Source: Nitrospina sp.
GTDB taxonomy: Bacteria > Nitrospinota > Nitrospinia > Nitrospinales > VA-1
Assembly (NCBI GenBank): GCA_018653085.1
Contig: JABIAY010000001.1
Span: forward strand, 1 to 53,587
Reading direction: 5' to 3'
DNA length: 53,587 bases
Each line of letters opens with the position of its first letter. Position 1 is the stretch's first letter. A program made the translations under genes and the position numbers. The notes under the pieces were generated by a model that did not search any database, was not told the DNA's origin, and saw only the letters and a program-made list of their open reading frames with translations. Below are positions 9,001 to 15,687 of this stretch, piece after piece.

Positions 9001-10824
9001 AGATTCCAATTCTTTTGACTCGCCGGACATTATTTCCCGGTAAATGCTCAGGCTCTTGTCAAAATTTTCTTCCTCGGCATAGATGCGTGCCAGCGCGAAT
9101 TGAGCTTTAAAAACTTCTTCCTCCACGCCTTGAGTTTTCTGGTAAGCCTCTTTAGCAAGAAGGTTCTCTGCGGACTGATGATACAGTTCCCCGATGCGGT
9201 TCTGCACCGTGGCGGACAACAGTTCTGTTTCGGCTAGAACCTGAAGGCTGGAAACCTTTTTCTCGAGCGTGGGCTGGCTTTCATAAAGCTGAAAAATCTC
9301 CTGGATTGATTTTTGCGCCCAATACTCAACGTCTGCATAATCCCGTACCACCTGAACAAACGACTCGACCTGTTTTTCCCGGTTTCCGATCAGAGCATAA
9401 ATACGGTTCTTGGAAAATGCCGCTTCAGCAGAAATCTTACGTTGCGTTGAATACTGCCGGATTACTTTCTGAAAAAACTCCAGTGCTTTATCCGGTTGTT
9501 CTAAAGCTAAAGACAGTTTTCCAAGTTCCAGCAATCCTCTCGCCTCTACCGCTGTCACGCCCTGGTAATCGGCAATAATTTTTTCAAGCTTTTGCAGACC
9601 CGTTTTTTTCTCTAACTGGCTAACCGTTTCTTCATCCTCCAAACGCAGAAACTCTATTTCGGAGAGACCCTGAATCTCTTTGTCGCCATCCTCCAGAGTC
9701 CGTTTGAAAATGGCACGCGCATCATGCCCAAGGCCCAGAACCTGTACCGCCAGACGGTATTGAATTCGAGCCATTTTTTCTTTGTCGGGAACCTTAAGAT
9801 TATTCAGAGCCAGCACACAGGAATAGGAAGGCACCTCGGCCACACAAATTTCGTCAGCCCTTTTTTCTTCCCCTTCTTTCAAGTCGGGCATGATCCCGGC
9901 GAGGGGAAGTTTCCACACATCCGCATTGCCGTTATGGTGAGAGGTGAACAAAAAATATTTTTCATCCAATGGGCGAGGCAGGAAGTCATAAGTAGAGCTG
10001 TCCGTCAGTTGGCGGAATCGGCCCGGTTGCCCGGCATTAAATTCGACACTCCAGATATCAGGGTTGTCGTCAATGCCCAACTGCCCATCATGATTGGTGT
10101 CATATTGGTAGCGGGTAAAAAGAATGGTCTTGCCATCCACCGACCAGCGGGGGAAAACATCTATGAACGGCCCTTGCGCCAGCATCTGGATGACGGTGGT
10201 TTCCAGGTTATAAACTTTTAAATCGCCCTCGCCTGCCACAAAAGCAAGATGTTTTCCATCGGGGGACAGTGATAGGTTCACGCCTCCCGGATTTAAAAGT
10301 TCTGTGCGCTTTGCCCCATCCAGTTCGATTTTTTCAATGACCGGTTGTGCGGTACCCGATGAGCGAGATGAGAAATATAAAGTTTTCTGGTCTGGCGACC
10401 AGACAGGGTCGCTTTCTTCCCCGGATTCCCGGATAACCGGTTTGGGTTCCGCTTTTGCCTCTAGATCGAGAATATAAATGTCACCTCTTGGGTCGCTCCG
10501 GTGAGAAACGAAGGCCACCCTTTTCCCATCCGGGCTGATCTCGGGACTGCTATCTTCCGCGCTGTGAAAAGTCAGCCTTCGATCGGGAGGCTGGATGCCC
10601 GGCCCCAGATTTTTCAGCCACAAGTCCAGGTTTCCCGACTTGTCCGAGACATAAACCATAACTTTCCCGTTGGCCGACACGGTGGGAGCAAAATCTTCTC
10701 CCGGATTGGAAGTAACCTGAATAGGAATGTTGAGAGCAGGAGAAGCGTGGGCAGAGATATTGGGAAAAGAAAGGAACACGATTGCCAGAATCGCCCAGCT
10801 TCGAAATTTTCCAAATGAAATCAT
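3001..10824 (-). CDS. Giant exported beta-propeller / TPR / pseudo-CHAT / TPR / CHAT protein
   Basis: A 2,607-residue protein. Residues 1-27 are a signal peptide ending AHA, so it is exported. Residues about 30-320 hold TolB/PD40-type beta-propeller blades (repeated SPDGK and WSxDGKTILF motifs). About 380-1290 are TPR repeats. About 1350-1650 resemble a CHAT fold but have neither catalytic residue. About 1690-2180 are a second TPR block. About 2240-2607 are a complete CHAT protease domain with the catalytic His in HIASHG (H2475) and Cys in SACQTG (C2520). CHAT domains are caspase/separase-like cysteine proteases, often regulated by attached TPRs. ATG 10824 was chosen over TTG 10866 because a perfect TATAAT at 10855-10860 overlaps the longer start and the signal peptide begins at this ATG. 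Substrate unknown. The same-strand upstream gene (10915-12138) may be functionally linked, but it has its own stop and the promoter lies between them. Confidence 0.9.
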   Translation of the reverse strand: MISFGKFRSWAILAIVFLSFPNISAHASPALNIPIQVTSNPGEDFAPTVSANGKVMVYVSDKSGNLDLWLKNLGPGIQPPDRRLTFHSAEDSSPEISPDGKRVAFVSHRSDPRGDIYILDLEAKAEPKPVIRESGEESDPVWSPDQKTLYFSSRSSGTAQPVIEKIELDGAKRTELLNPGGVNLSLSPDGKHLAFVAGEGDLKVYNLETTVIQMLAQGPFIDVFPRWSVDGKTILFTRYQYDTNHDGQLGIDDNPDIWSVEFNAGQPGRFRQLTDSSTYDFLPRPLDEKYFLFTSHHNGNADVWKLPLAGIMPDLKEGEEKRADEICVAEVPSYSCVLALNNLKVPDKEKMARIQYRLAVQVLGLGHDARAIFKRTLEDGDKEIQGLSEIEFLRLEDEETVSQLEKKTGLQKLEKIIADYQGVTAVEARGLLELGKLSLALEQPDKALEFFQKVIRQYSTQRKISAEAAFSKNRIYALIGNREKQVESFVQVVRDYADVEYWAQKSIQEIFQLYESQPTLEKKVSSLQVLAETELLSATVQNRIGELYHQSAENLLAKEAYQKTQGVEEEVFKAQFALARIYAEEENFDKSLSIYREIMSGESKELESYARSARAGLIQKTLEKGNWELRVGEVKLALKTFLQLIEFSPQTVRAHRGYLQATAALGKRAVRFYQDRVKSRPDSAVDHYALGLALTYLNPPALDEAQAEIGKALQLNSQEVFYHQTLGWIYEQKERVEPGFLEKALHEYQIALALNDGDSRNEADLLLNLGNGHYLLNNPLSAYHYYKKREDSKEPFLNVDREAVYRQRYGSAAFKSGYSQSAVAQFKKALKIEEKKNALDRMAQLHDRIALAYQDHKDYARAVEHFTKTLELNRQAGKEVSFSRTLRNIANNIYSGNQKERDSEEMARALNHYFQAIEKLEQFGAVKKQKESSALIDVNVEVGVGEDVSSAAHGFDKTGEMKLIFHYIGRIYGDFGQYEKAIEYFKKKLLLIPSGLDVDKNIPVLLEKALLLNQIGNYYFQSADYESSLDFFNKSFGLSQKLNSQRGMAVNAANIGRIILALSSQKPLMSLKDDIHHSIRLLEKAVGIVAGLEGSELLMVLHNYLGILYHFQGFHLDSVAKSLSGNEMKDQLKSSLIELQGQRKSIQKSMRNFELALAFVNQDKPGKQAGAIWQNLQWTRYLAGMKPGEGEQKPSVKDRWQSLYLQAKQMPDHLSRLLAAEKELSRLPYGWVDRSVLALIEQLYEDIVFLLFKQEKFASALLFAEKGKKQVQIVLAPQLRFSDEDRQAYFDEIITYSGRLESASEEEASDLLDEYQEFLQLVDEEDPELVDWVSPRVPKLDVFFSNPLLLKFQRVHNEILVWWMQADKVGGKRIPGNQKLFDLISRSADNKKEATVEEVNDLSRLLLLPLAEPLGWDRESVVLIADGKLEFLPWAAMKVNAKSFIETASLAFVSSLSQWQRSIQLKNLYSSRLLTLDAEHTENAKTDFSTVLNLQGDEANLKNFLTNWEHFGVVQIESPVRLSRLHSSSSFITLTRESNRFQRVPLSVLYEKPFESYLMVMAEVEHEFDPLLSLSSASLLLDGLAFKGYPGVLLHAGKPDPVLHHEMMKHFMANIRTENPAESLRNAQRELAKKYPENFEWAQYRYYGFPGMSDEEKETFAEEHFQANLQKGAGAFREKDWLAVIDHLEKALVLQPFLADKKMAGKIYQTLTQAAYNLEDYAKAIRYQKQVVPQSEEDPEVLAEALYFLGILYSRTENFPSAVEHLQKALRIYEENEILDRLAESYSTLGIVEENALDYDNALKAFSASLEINEEIGEDLNRGRELRRIGRIYYLRLNRFQEARKFFSQAYELFTELEQVDQQVESLLELGLVAEKEGDFKQALEFYGRAQTLAEEADLRSGLAKAFLYQANSHWFQGNYQQAFRFQRQALEIARKLEDKLQQAFILNTLGLIHWTLNDPKRALENLGQSLKLAEASHSLLDIATAYNNIGLVHRKEKRYLESIEFFKKALKRDEQLKSKWGQGYTHRNMGMSFLRMGQLETAEVHLKKAVELSREIGNRTNLVKAMLELGNLALEHKQWEPAVSLFRETVELSERINVKEVSWRALRGEGFALIQLGKNEPAVEAYKKAVAVVDALRAAIKVEEFQNGFLTDKQDVYKELVLLLLNMGKVEESFQFTERAKSRSFIDLLGNQKISLKNDVSQSLYEALNRQKQAIRKIEESLAASRIASREEEARKLAEGLVNARNQYQDLLISAKEQSPEISSFITVEAISLTALQSLLEDSVALVEYLVTENELVAWVVTKEKIDVVRVPLAEKELNILIADYRERMQKLAPIEEQAERLYSLLIKPVEPFIAGKRFLGIVPHGHLHYISFSSLRDGQNYLVEKHPLFYSPSASVMQFTFKEKAKRDRDIRVLALGNPDLGDFNYDLPLAEMEANAIKWDFPKVDIFTRENATESWLKEHISEYQIIHIASHGEFDPVNPLFSSLKLTRSKTADGNFEVNEVFGLEINADIVTLSACQTGLGDIVGGDELVGLNRAFIYAGTKSILSSLWRVSDISTAVLIKHFYRNYGHENKAESLRKAQLLVKRLYPPPSYWAGFNLAGDYR

Positions 10825-10854
10825 GGTCACCGGAATCAGCGTTATCGATACACT

Positions 10855-10860
10855 ATTATA
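10855..10860 (-). promoter_or_regulatory. -10 box of the CHAT gene promoter
   Basis: The minus strand reads TATAAT, a perfect -10 hexamer, about 31 bases before the ATG. No convincing -35 box is visible 16-18 bases upstream. The predicted start near 10848 gives a 24-base leader. Confidence 0.45.
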
Positions 10861-10914
10861 ACGCAAAACCCAACGGCGGCGATTTGAATGCGACAGGGAG
10901 AGTAATGCAGGAAT

Positions 10915-12138
10915 TCAGGCTTCCGCTACGTCCATCCATTTGAAATTTTGCACAGGCAAAACGGGATAAACAGTGAAAAGCGGGGTGTTGAAGGGGACAA
11001 AAGCTGTTTCGGTTCCGGGACTCAGAGCCAGGTGGATGTTGACAAAGTTAAAGCTCATCCCCTCCTGCCAGGGCTGGGAAGTATTTTCAACATAGGCTGG
11101 AATCTTATCTGCGGCGTGGCTCCGAACCATCAGGCCGGAGCCTCCTTGAAGCCCATACTCATAAAGGTCCGGAGCACCTTGAATGAGGAGCGATATCTGA
11201 CTGGAATCAAACCATATCTTAAAATTTGAAACCATCTGCACAAAGGGTCCCAAAGTTCCGGTGCGCTCCAGAACTGCCCGGGGATAGGCATATTCCACCG
11301 GAATTTCCGGCGTTCCGGGAAAGGCAGAGGCCCGAAACTCTTTTTCCTTAACCCTGGAAACAGACAGGAACAACAGGTTTGGGTCATCCAGAGATATATC
11401 CAGAATCTCCCCATCCTCATAACTACAGATTTTTCCCATTTCAAATCCAAGAGGAAATGAGTAACCCATTTTTGAATAATAGGCACGTAGCCCTCCATCC
11501 AGCGGGTCATCAGGTTTTTTGCTGATCTTGATATCGAAGGGCATCATCAGGTGGAAGGCATTGCTACGCGCATTCATAAACGGACCGCATGCTCCCGGAT
11601 GTTCGCGGTGCGCTTTGGGGTTGTCCGGCTCGAATTTTCTCGGTCCACCGCCAAAATGTTGCGCGGTTTTCTCTTCCTTATCCAGGCCGAACTTGTTCTG
11701 ATAATAGGTAGAAGCCCGTTTTTGGGCAATATCGAGAAAGTATTCCGGCGCATCGCTCTGCACCACCAGCCGTTGTTTTTCCTGGCCGCTGGTTTTGGCA
11801 GGTCGCATTGCTTCATTATATATATCGATCTCGGCTGTGGTCTTTTTGATGTCCCGATCGATCTGCTGGATCAATTGTGGATCATTGAAGGTAGTTTTAT
11901 CGACCAGTTCCCGCGCCCGGTTGAGCATCTCCAGCTTCAGAGTGTAGCGTTTCGGCTCTGCCGCCAGAGCCTGGATAGTAGCCATAATCAGGCTGAACTG
12001 TTCCTCAGGCAAAAGTCCGACCGTATCGAAATCCGTTTCCCGAATGAAATCAAGCGCCATGGGACCAAACGCCTCTTCCCGCCTCAGACCCAGAGTGAGC
12101 AGGTAATTGAGATAGGCCCTTGCCTCATTAGTATCCAT
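10915..12138 (-). CDS. Hypothetical protein, possibly DUF6065-like C-terminal half
   Basis: A 407-residue cytoplasmic-looking protein with no signal peptide or membrane segment. Residues 1-120 are mostly helical and charged. About 150-180 contain a glycine/proline-rich linker (HFGGGPRKFEPDNPKAHREH). About 190-400 are a beta-rich domain. Its order of motifs (an SNAFHLMMPFD opening, a TGTLGPF stretch, a PAYVENTSQPW segment and a final FNTPLFTVYPVLP) resembles the DUF6065 family as I remember it; this is tentative. I chose ATG 12138, preceded by GTGGAG with 6 bases spacing; the GTG at 12150 is part of that site. It lies 90 bases upstream of the CHAT gene on the same strand. Function is not known. 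Confidence 0.75.
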   Translation of the reverse strand: MDTNEARAYLNYLLTLGLRREEAFGPMALDFIRETDFDTVGLLPEEQFSLIMATIQALAAEPKRYTLKLEMLNRARELVDKTTFNDPQLIQQIDRDIKKTTAEIDIYNEAMRPAKTSGQEKQRLVVQSDAPEYFLDIAQKRASTYYQNKFGLDKEEKTAQHFGGGPRKFEPDNPKAHREHPGACGPFMNARSNAFHLMMPFDIKISKKPDDPLDGGLRAYYSKMGYSFPLGFEMGKICSYEDGEILDISLDDPNLLFLSVSRVKEKEFRASAFPGTPEIPVEYAYPRAVLERTGTLGPFVQMVSNFKIWFDSSQISLLIQGAPDLYEYGLQGGSGLMVRSHAADKIPAYVENTSQPWQEGMSFNFVNIHLALSPGTETAFVPFNTPLFTVYPVLPVQNFKWMDVAEA

Positions 12139-12289
12139 CGGGTTCTCCACGAACAGGGTTCAAAAAGGCCTATCTTGCAGGGAAATGTCCCAATTCGCAA
12201 GTGCTTTTGTAAGAGAAGCATTGAATAAATATCCAGACTCCGCCTTATATGGAATGCGGGTTGCAAAAAGCCTCAAAATGCTATAAAAC

Positions 12290-12318
12290 ACCCCATAATT
12301 ATTGAATTAATATGGGGT
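12290..12318. other. Hairpin in the nuoN leader
   Basis: ACCCCATA (12290-12297) and TATGGGGT (12311-12318) form a perfect 8-bp stem around an AT-rich loop. It lies 44 bases before the nuoN ATG in the divergent intergenic region. The two T bases after the stem are too few for a strong terminator on the plus strand. A control element or a bidirectional terminator are both possible. Confidence 0.4.
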
Positions 12319-12361
12319 TTCTGTCACTTAAAACCATGGCAGGAACTTTTTGGGAATATCC

Positions 12362-13888
12362 ATGGAATTCGCAATAAATTTTGACGACATGAACTGGGCG
12401 GCAATCGGGCCGGAACTCATCATCATGATGACCGCCTTCTTCATTCTTCTCGCCGGACTTAAAAAGGGGATGAATAAACTTTCCTTTCTATCCGGAGTTT
12501 CGCTGGTCGGTATCATCGCGGCGTTGCTGTTCACCCTGACCCTTTGGGGAGAGGCTCCGACCATCGAAAACCCAGGCAATCCGGGCATGTTCAGTGGTGC
12601 CTTGATCTACGACCGGTTTTCCCTGGCCTTCAACCTGCTCTTCCTGCTGATGGCCCTGTTTCCGATTTTCGGTTCAGCCCGTTACCCGGAGGAAAACCAT
12701 GAAAACAAGGCGGAGTATTTTACTCTTCTGCTGATGGCGGTTGCAGGCATGATGTTTCTGGCCAAATCCGGAAACCTGATCACCGTATTCATTTCGTTGG
12801 AACTGTTTTCCATTGCCCTTTATATTCTTTGCGGATTTTCTGCCAAACACGGAACCGGCAGGGAGGGACCTCACAGCAATACCGAGTTAAGCTGGGAAAC
12901 CCTGGCCTCGCAGGAGTCGACCGTCAAGTATCTACTAACCGGCGCGTTTGCCTCTGCCATCCTGGTTTATGGCATGGCCCTGATTTATGCCGGTAGCGGC
13001 ACAACCGAAATCAGAATGATAGGGCAACTCATTCACGAAAACCCCTATACAAAGAATACGCTGGTTTATATCGGGATGGGCCTGATGTTTTGTGGACTGG
13101 CATTTAAAATTTCTCTGGTACCTTTTCATTCATGGACCCCGGATGTCTATCAAGGTGCGCCGACTCCTATCACGGGATTCATGTCGGTAGCAACCAAGGC
13201 GGCGGCCTTCGCAGTAATCGTCCGCATTTTTTTCACCGCCCTGCCGGATTTGGAAAAGGTCTGGATGCCGATTCTTTTCGGCACATCGGTCCTGACCATG
13301 CTGGTGGGAAATATCGCCGCCATTTTCCAGGACGACCTTAAACGGATGCTCGCCTATTCCGGCATCGCCCACGCCGGATACCTGTTGATCGGTATCGTCA
13401 CCAATACCCAGGAAGGAATGGCAAGCATTTTATTCTACCTTGCGGTTTACCTGTTCATGAATGTTGGAGCGTTTGCGGTGGTTTTCATCATGGAAGGGGA
13501 AGGACAAGAAGGCAACTCCATCAACCGGTTCAAAGGACTGGCCAAAAAGAGCCCTCTTCTTGCGGTAGCAATGAGCCTGTTCATGGTATCTCTGGCCGGG
13601 TTCCCGCCCACAGCCGGGTTCTTCGGAAAACTTTTCGTTTTCTATGCCGCGATTAAAGCGGGATACATTCTCATAACTATTTTAGCGGTCATCGCCAGCA
13701 TCATTTCTGTTTATTTTTATCTCCGTGTAATTGCCATGATGTATTTCCATGAAGATGAAAATACTCCGCAGCCGGTAATCTATAAAGGCATGGGAGCCCT
13801 GATCACCGTCAGCTGTGTGGTGGTTGTGGGAATAGGGCTGTTCCCCTCTTTCCTGATGGAACTGGCCCGAGGCGCCATTCCTTTTTAG
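12362..13888 (+). CDS. nuoN: NADH-quinone oxidoreductase subunit N
   Basis: A 508-residue polytopic inner-membrane protein of the antiporter-like complex I subunit family. Many hydrophobic helices are visible. The conserved proton-channel region reads FKISLVPFHSWTPDVYQGAP, followed by the broken-helix region FQDDLKRMLAYSGIAHAGYL; both are diagnostic for NuoN. An extended hydrophilic loop near residues 160-185 (KHGTGREGPHSN) is somewhat unusual. ATG 12362 was chosen over TTG 12350; a GGGA precedes it by 7 bases. No other nuo gene flanks it: the upstream gene is divergent and of unknown function, and the downstream gene encodes a TPR lipoprotein. It should help couple quinone reduction to proton translocation with subunits encoded elsewhere. 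Confidence 0.95.
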   Translation: MEFAINFDDMNWAAIGPELIIMMTAFFILLAGLKKGMNKLSFLSGVSLVGIIAALLFTLTLWGEAPTIENPGNPGMFSGALIYDRFSLAFNLLFLLMALFPIFGSARYPEENHENKAEYFTLLLMAVAGMMFLAKSGNLITVFISLELFSIALYILCGFSAKHGTGREGPHSNTELSWETLASQESTVKYLLTGAFASAILVYGMALIYAGSGTTEIRMIGQLIHENPYTKNTLVYIGMGLMFCGLAFKISLVPFHSWTPDVYQGAPTPITGFMSVATKAAAFAVIVRIFFTALPDLEKVWMPILFGTSVLTMLVGNIAAIFQDDLKRMLAYSGIAHAGYLLIGIVTNTQEGMASILFYLAVYLFMNVGAFAVVFIMEGEGQEGNSINRFKGLAKKSPLLAVAMSLFMVSLAGFPPTAGFFGKLFVFYAAIKAGYILITILAVIASIISVYFYLRVIAMMYFHEDENTPQPVIYKGMGALITVSCVVVVGIGLFPSFLMELARGAIPF

Positions 13889-13990
13889 CTTGCCACCCTT
13901 CCCCCATCCTTTTATCCTATACACAGTGCCGGACTCCCGGCTTCATTGTTGTTCTCCAACAAAGCAGGCATACAAACTTTGCGCAATGCT

Positions 13991-15199
13991 ATGACATTTT
14001 TTCGATTCTTCATCCTACTTTTTTCTCTGGTTCTTCTGGCCTGTGGCCCCAAAGAAGACTCGCTGGAGGGAAGATTTATAACCTATTCGAAACAAGTTAA
14101 AGAGGACCCAAATAACCCGGAAGGCCATTACGAGCTGGGGAAAGTTTATATCGAAAAAGAGGAATACCAGGCCGCCTTCAAACAGCTGACCGAAGCCACG
14201 CGACTGAAAGAGGATTACGCTGAGGCCTACCGTGAAAAGGGAGTCGCCCTGTTTTATTTAAAAAATTACACGGATGCCGAAAAGGTCCTCGTAAAATCAT
14301 TCAGACTGAAACCCACGCAACCTGACATCGCCACCGACCTGGGCTCCATCTACCTGAAAAACGGAAACCTCAAAAACGCCCTTCAGTACCTCAAGGTCGC
14401 ACAAAACAGAAACAGCAATATGCATATCGTCTTCAACAACCTTGGAGTGCTTTCTGTGGAAATGGGCAAAAACAAGCAGGCACTAAGTTTCTGGAAGCAG
14501 GCACTGGAAAAAAATCCTGGTCTTCCCGAAACCCATGTCAATATGGGGGTGGTCTACGAAAAAGCAGGACTAAAGAGAAAAGCCGCCGCCGCCTACGAGA
14601 AGGCCCTGGAACTGGACAGTGCAAATGCCATGGCGCATTACAATCTGGGGGTGATTTACGCAAAAGGAAAGGACTTCCCCAAAGCCGTTGAAGAATGGGA
14701 AACCGCTTTAAAACTGGACAGGACGGATGAAAATATCCTGAACAGCCTGGCCTGGGCCTACGAAAAACTGGGAAAGAGAAAAGAAGCCATTGCCAAGCTT
14801 GACCTGTCGATCAAGCTAAGCCCCTTTGACAGTAAAACGCATTTTTCATCAGGGCGCATCAAATATGACATGAGAAATGTTGAGGATGCCATCGATTCGT
14901 TTAAAAAAGCCGTCCAGCTTGACCCTAACTTCGGAGATGCCTATTACAGGCTGGGGTTGGCCTACGACACCCTGAACCAGAGTTATGATGCCATTTCCAA
15001 CCTTTTGATCACGGAAATCGTATACCACAAAGCCAAGAAAATGGACCTATTCAAAAAAACCCGCGCCAAACTGGAATCCTTATTCACCAAATACCAGACC
15101 AAACGGGAAAACTTCAGCGACCTGCAACTTCCTGAAACACTCAAAGGTTATGACCTGCACAAGCAGAAAAGACGGATTCGTACATCGAGAGAAAGATAG
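13991..15199 (+). CDS. TPR-repeat lipoprotein
   Basis: A 402-residue protein. Residues 1-18 are a lipoprotein signal peptide (hydrophobic stretch, then LLAC lipobox with the lipidated Cys before GPKEDS). From about residue 35 to 370 there are eight to nine TPR units (for example NPEGHYELGKVYIEKEEYQAAF and HYNLGVIYAKGKDFPKAVE). TPR lipoproteins of this layout commonly act as assembly or pilus-biogenesis adaptors (PilF-like), but no specific family is evident. ATG 13991 was chosen because it directly precedes the signal peptide; the longer frame begins with TTG. It lies 102 bases after nuoN on the same strand and is followed by a repeat cluster. Confidence 0.85.
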   Translation: MTFFRFFILLFSLVLLACGPKEDSLEGRFITYSKQVKEDPNNPEGHYELGKVYIEKEEYQAAFKQLTEATRLKEDYAEAYREKGVALFYLKNYTDAEKVLVKSFRLKPTQPDIATDLGSIYLKNGNLKNALQYLKVAQNRNSNMHIVFNNLGVLSVEMGKNKQALSFWKQALEKNPGLPETHVNMGVVYEKAGLKRKAAAAYEKALELDSANAMAHYNLGVIYAKGKDFPKAVEEWETALKLDRTDENILNSLAWAYEKLGKRKEAIAKLDLSIKLSPFDSKTHFSSGRIKYDMRNVEDAIDSFKKAVQLDPNFGDAYYRLGLAYDTLNQSYDAISNLLITEIVYHKAKKMDLFKKTRAKLESLFTKYQTKRENFSDLQLPETLKGYDLHKQKRRIRTSRER

Positions 15200-15488
15200 C
15201 CACTGCCCGGCCAAGCGGCCGGTGGCAACTAGCAAGGGCTGATTGCGCCGAGACAACTCTTTGCTCGCCAGCAAAACTGCTGATTTATGCAAACCCCCTT
15301 TATCCCCCTTATCAGGGGGAATATTAAAGTATTGCGCTTGAGGGCTTGGTCTGCTTGACGGGCAATGCAGTACCGGCTCCACGCCTAGCCCCTTAGCAGG
15401 GGGTGCAACTGGGTAAGGGCTTGATTGTGCCGAGATAACTCTTTGCTCGCCAGAGGAAGCGATGGCACGCTGGCCCCACGCCTAGTGG
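15200..15488. repeat. Cluster of dispersed repeat modules ending CCCCACGCCTAGTGG
   Basis: Two kinds of module in tandem. Module A (15415-15488) contains CCGAGATAACTCTTTGCTCG and ends CCCCACGCCTAGTGG; it differs from the copy at 25587-25660 at only 2 of 74 bases. A partial A copy lies at 15231-15271. Module B (about 15288-15390) contains ATTAAAGTATTGCGCTTGAG and recurs inverted at 28446-28545. Hairpins include GGCCAAGCGGCC near 15210. No coding potential. It lies between the TPR lipoprotein gene and the convergent zinc-ribbon gene. Confidence 0.8.
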
Positions 15489-15491
15489 CGG

Positions 15492-15671
15492 TTAGCGGGC
15501 GCGGAAGAAACGGGTATCTGAACCGTCAGTTCCTATTCGGACTTTTACCTCGGCAAAACATTTCGGGCAACGCCCCTCATAAGCATTGCCTTCTTTATTT
15601 ATATAAACGCGCCGATAAATATTGCAACACTCAAACATAATACCGAGAAATTTTTTTCCGGTCTCTTTCAT
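15492..15671 (-). CDS. Small zinc-ribbon protein, 59 residues
   Basis: A short gene at the 3' end of the four-gene operon. It encodes 59 residues: a start MKETGKKFLGIMFECCNIY, then GRCPKCFAEVKVRIG and the end TRFFRAR. The four cysteines (FECC at 15-16 and CPKC at 35 and 38, numbered from ATG 15671) would bind one zinc ion. ATG 15671 is preceded by CAGGAG at close spacing; the internal ATG at 15638 has no ribosome binding site. The gene starts 16 bases after the TerB gene. The product resembles small conserved uncharacterised zinc-ribbon proteins. A repeat end (CCACTAGG) begins 3 bases after its stop codon. Function unknown. Confidence 0.8.
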   Translation of the reverse strand: MKETGKKFLGIMFECCNIYRRVYINKEGNAYEGRCPKCFAEVKVRIGTDGSDTRFFRAR

Positions 15672-15687
15672 TATTCTCCTGACGCCA

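Noticed and set aside
3073..10221. Many plus-strand ORFs of 60-165 codons opposite the giant CHAT gene
   Set aside because: They are antisense shadows of a gene with clear domain structure; none has a ribosome binding site or recognisable protein features.
15200..15488. Integron attC array
   Set aside because: The CGCCTAGTGG ends superficially recall attC core sites, but there is no integrase, no R/L box structure and no cassette genes between the copies.
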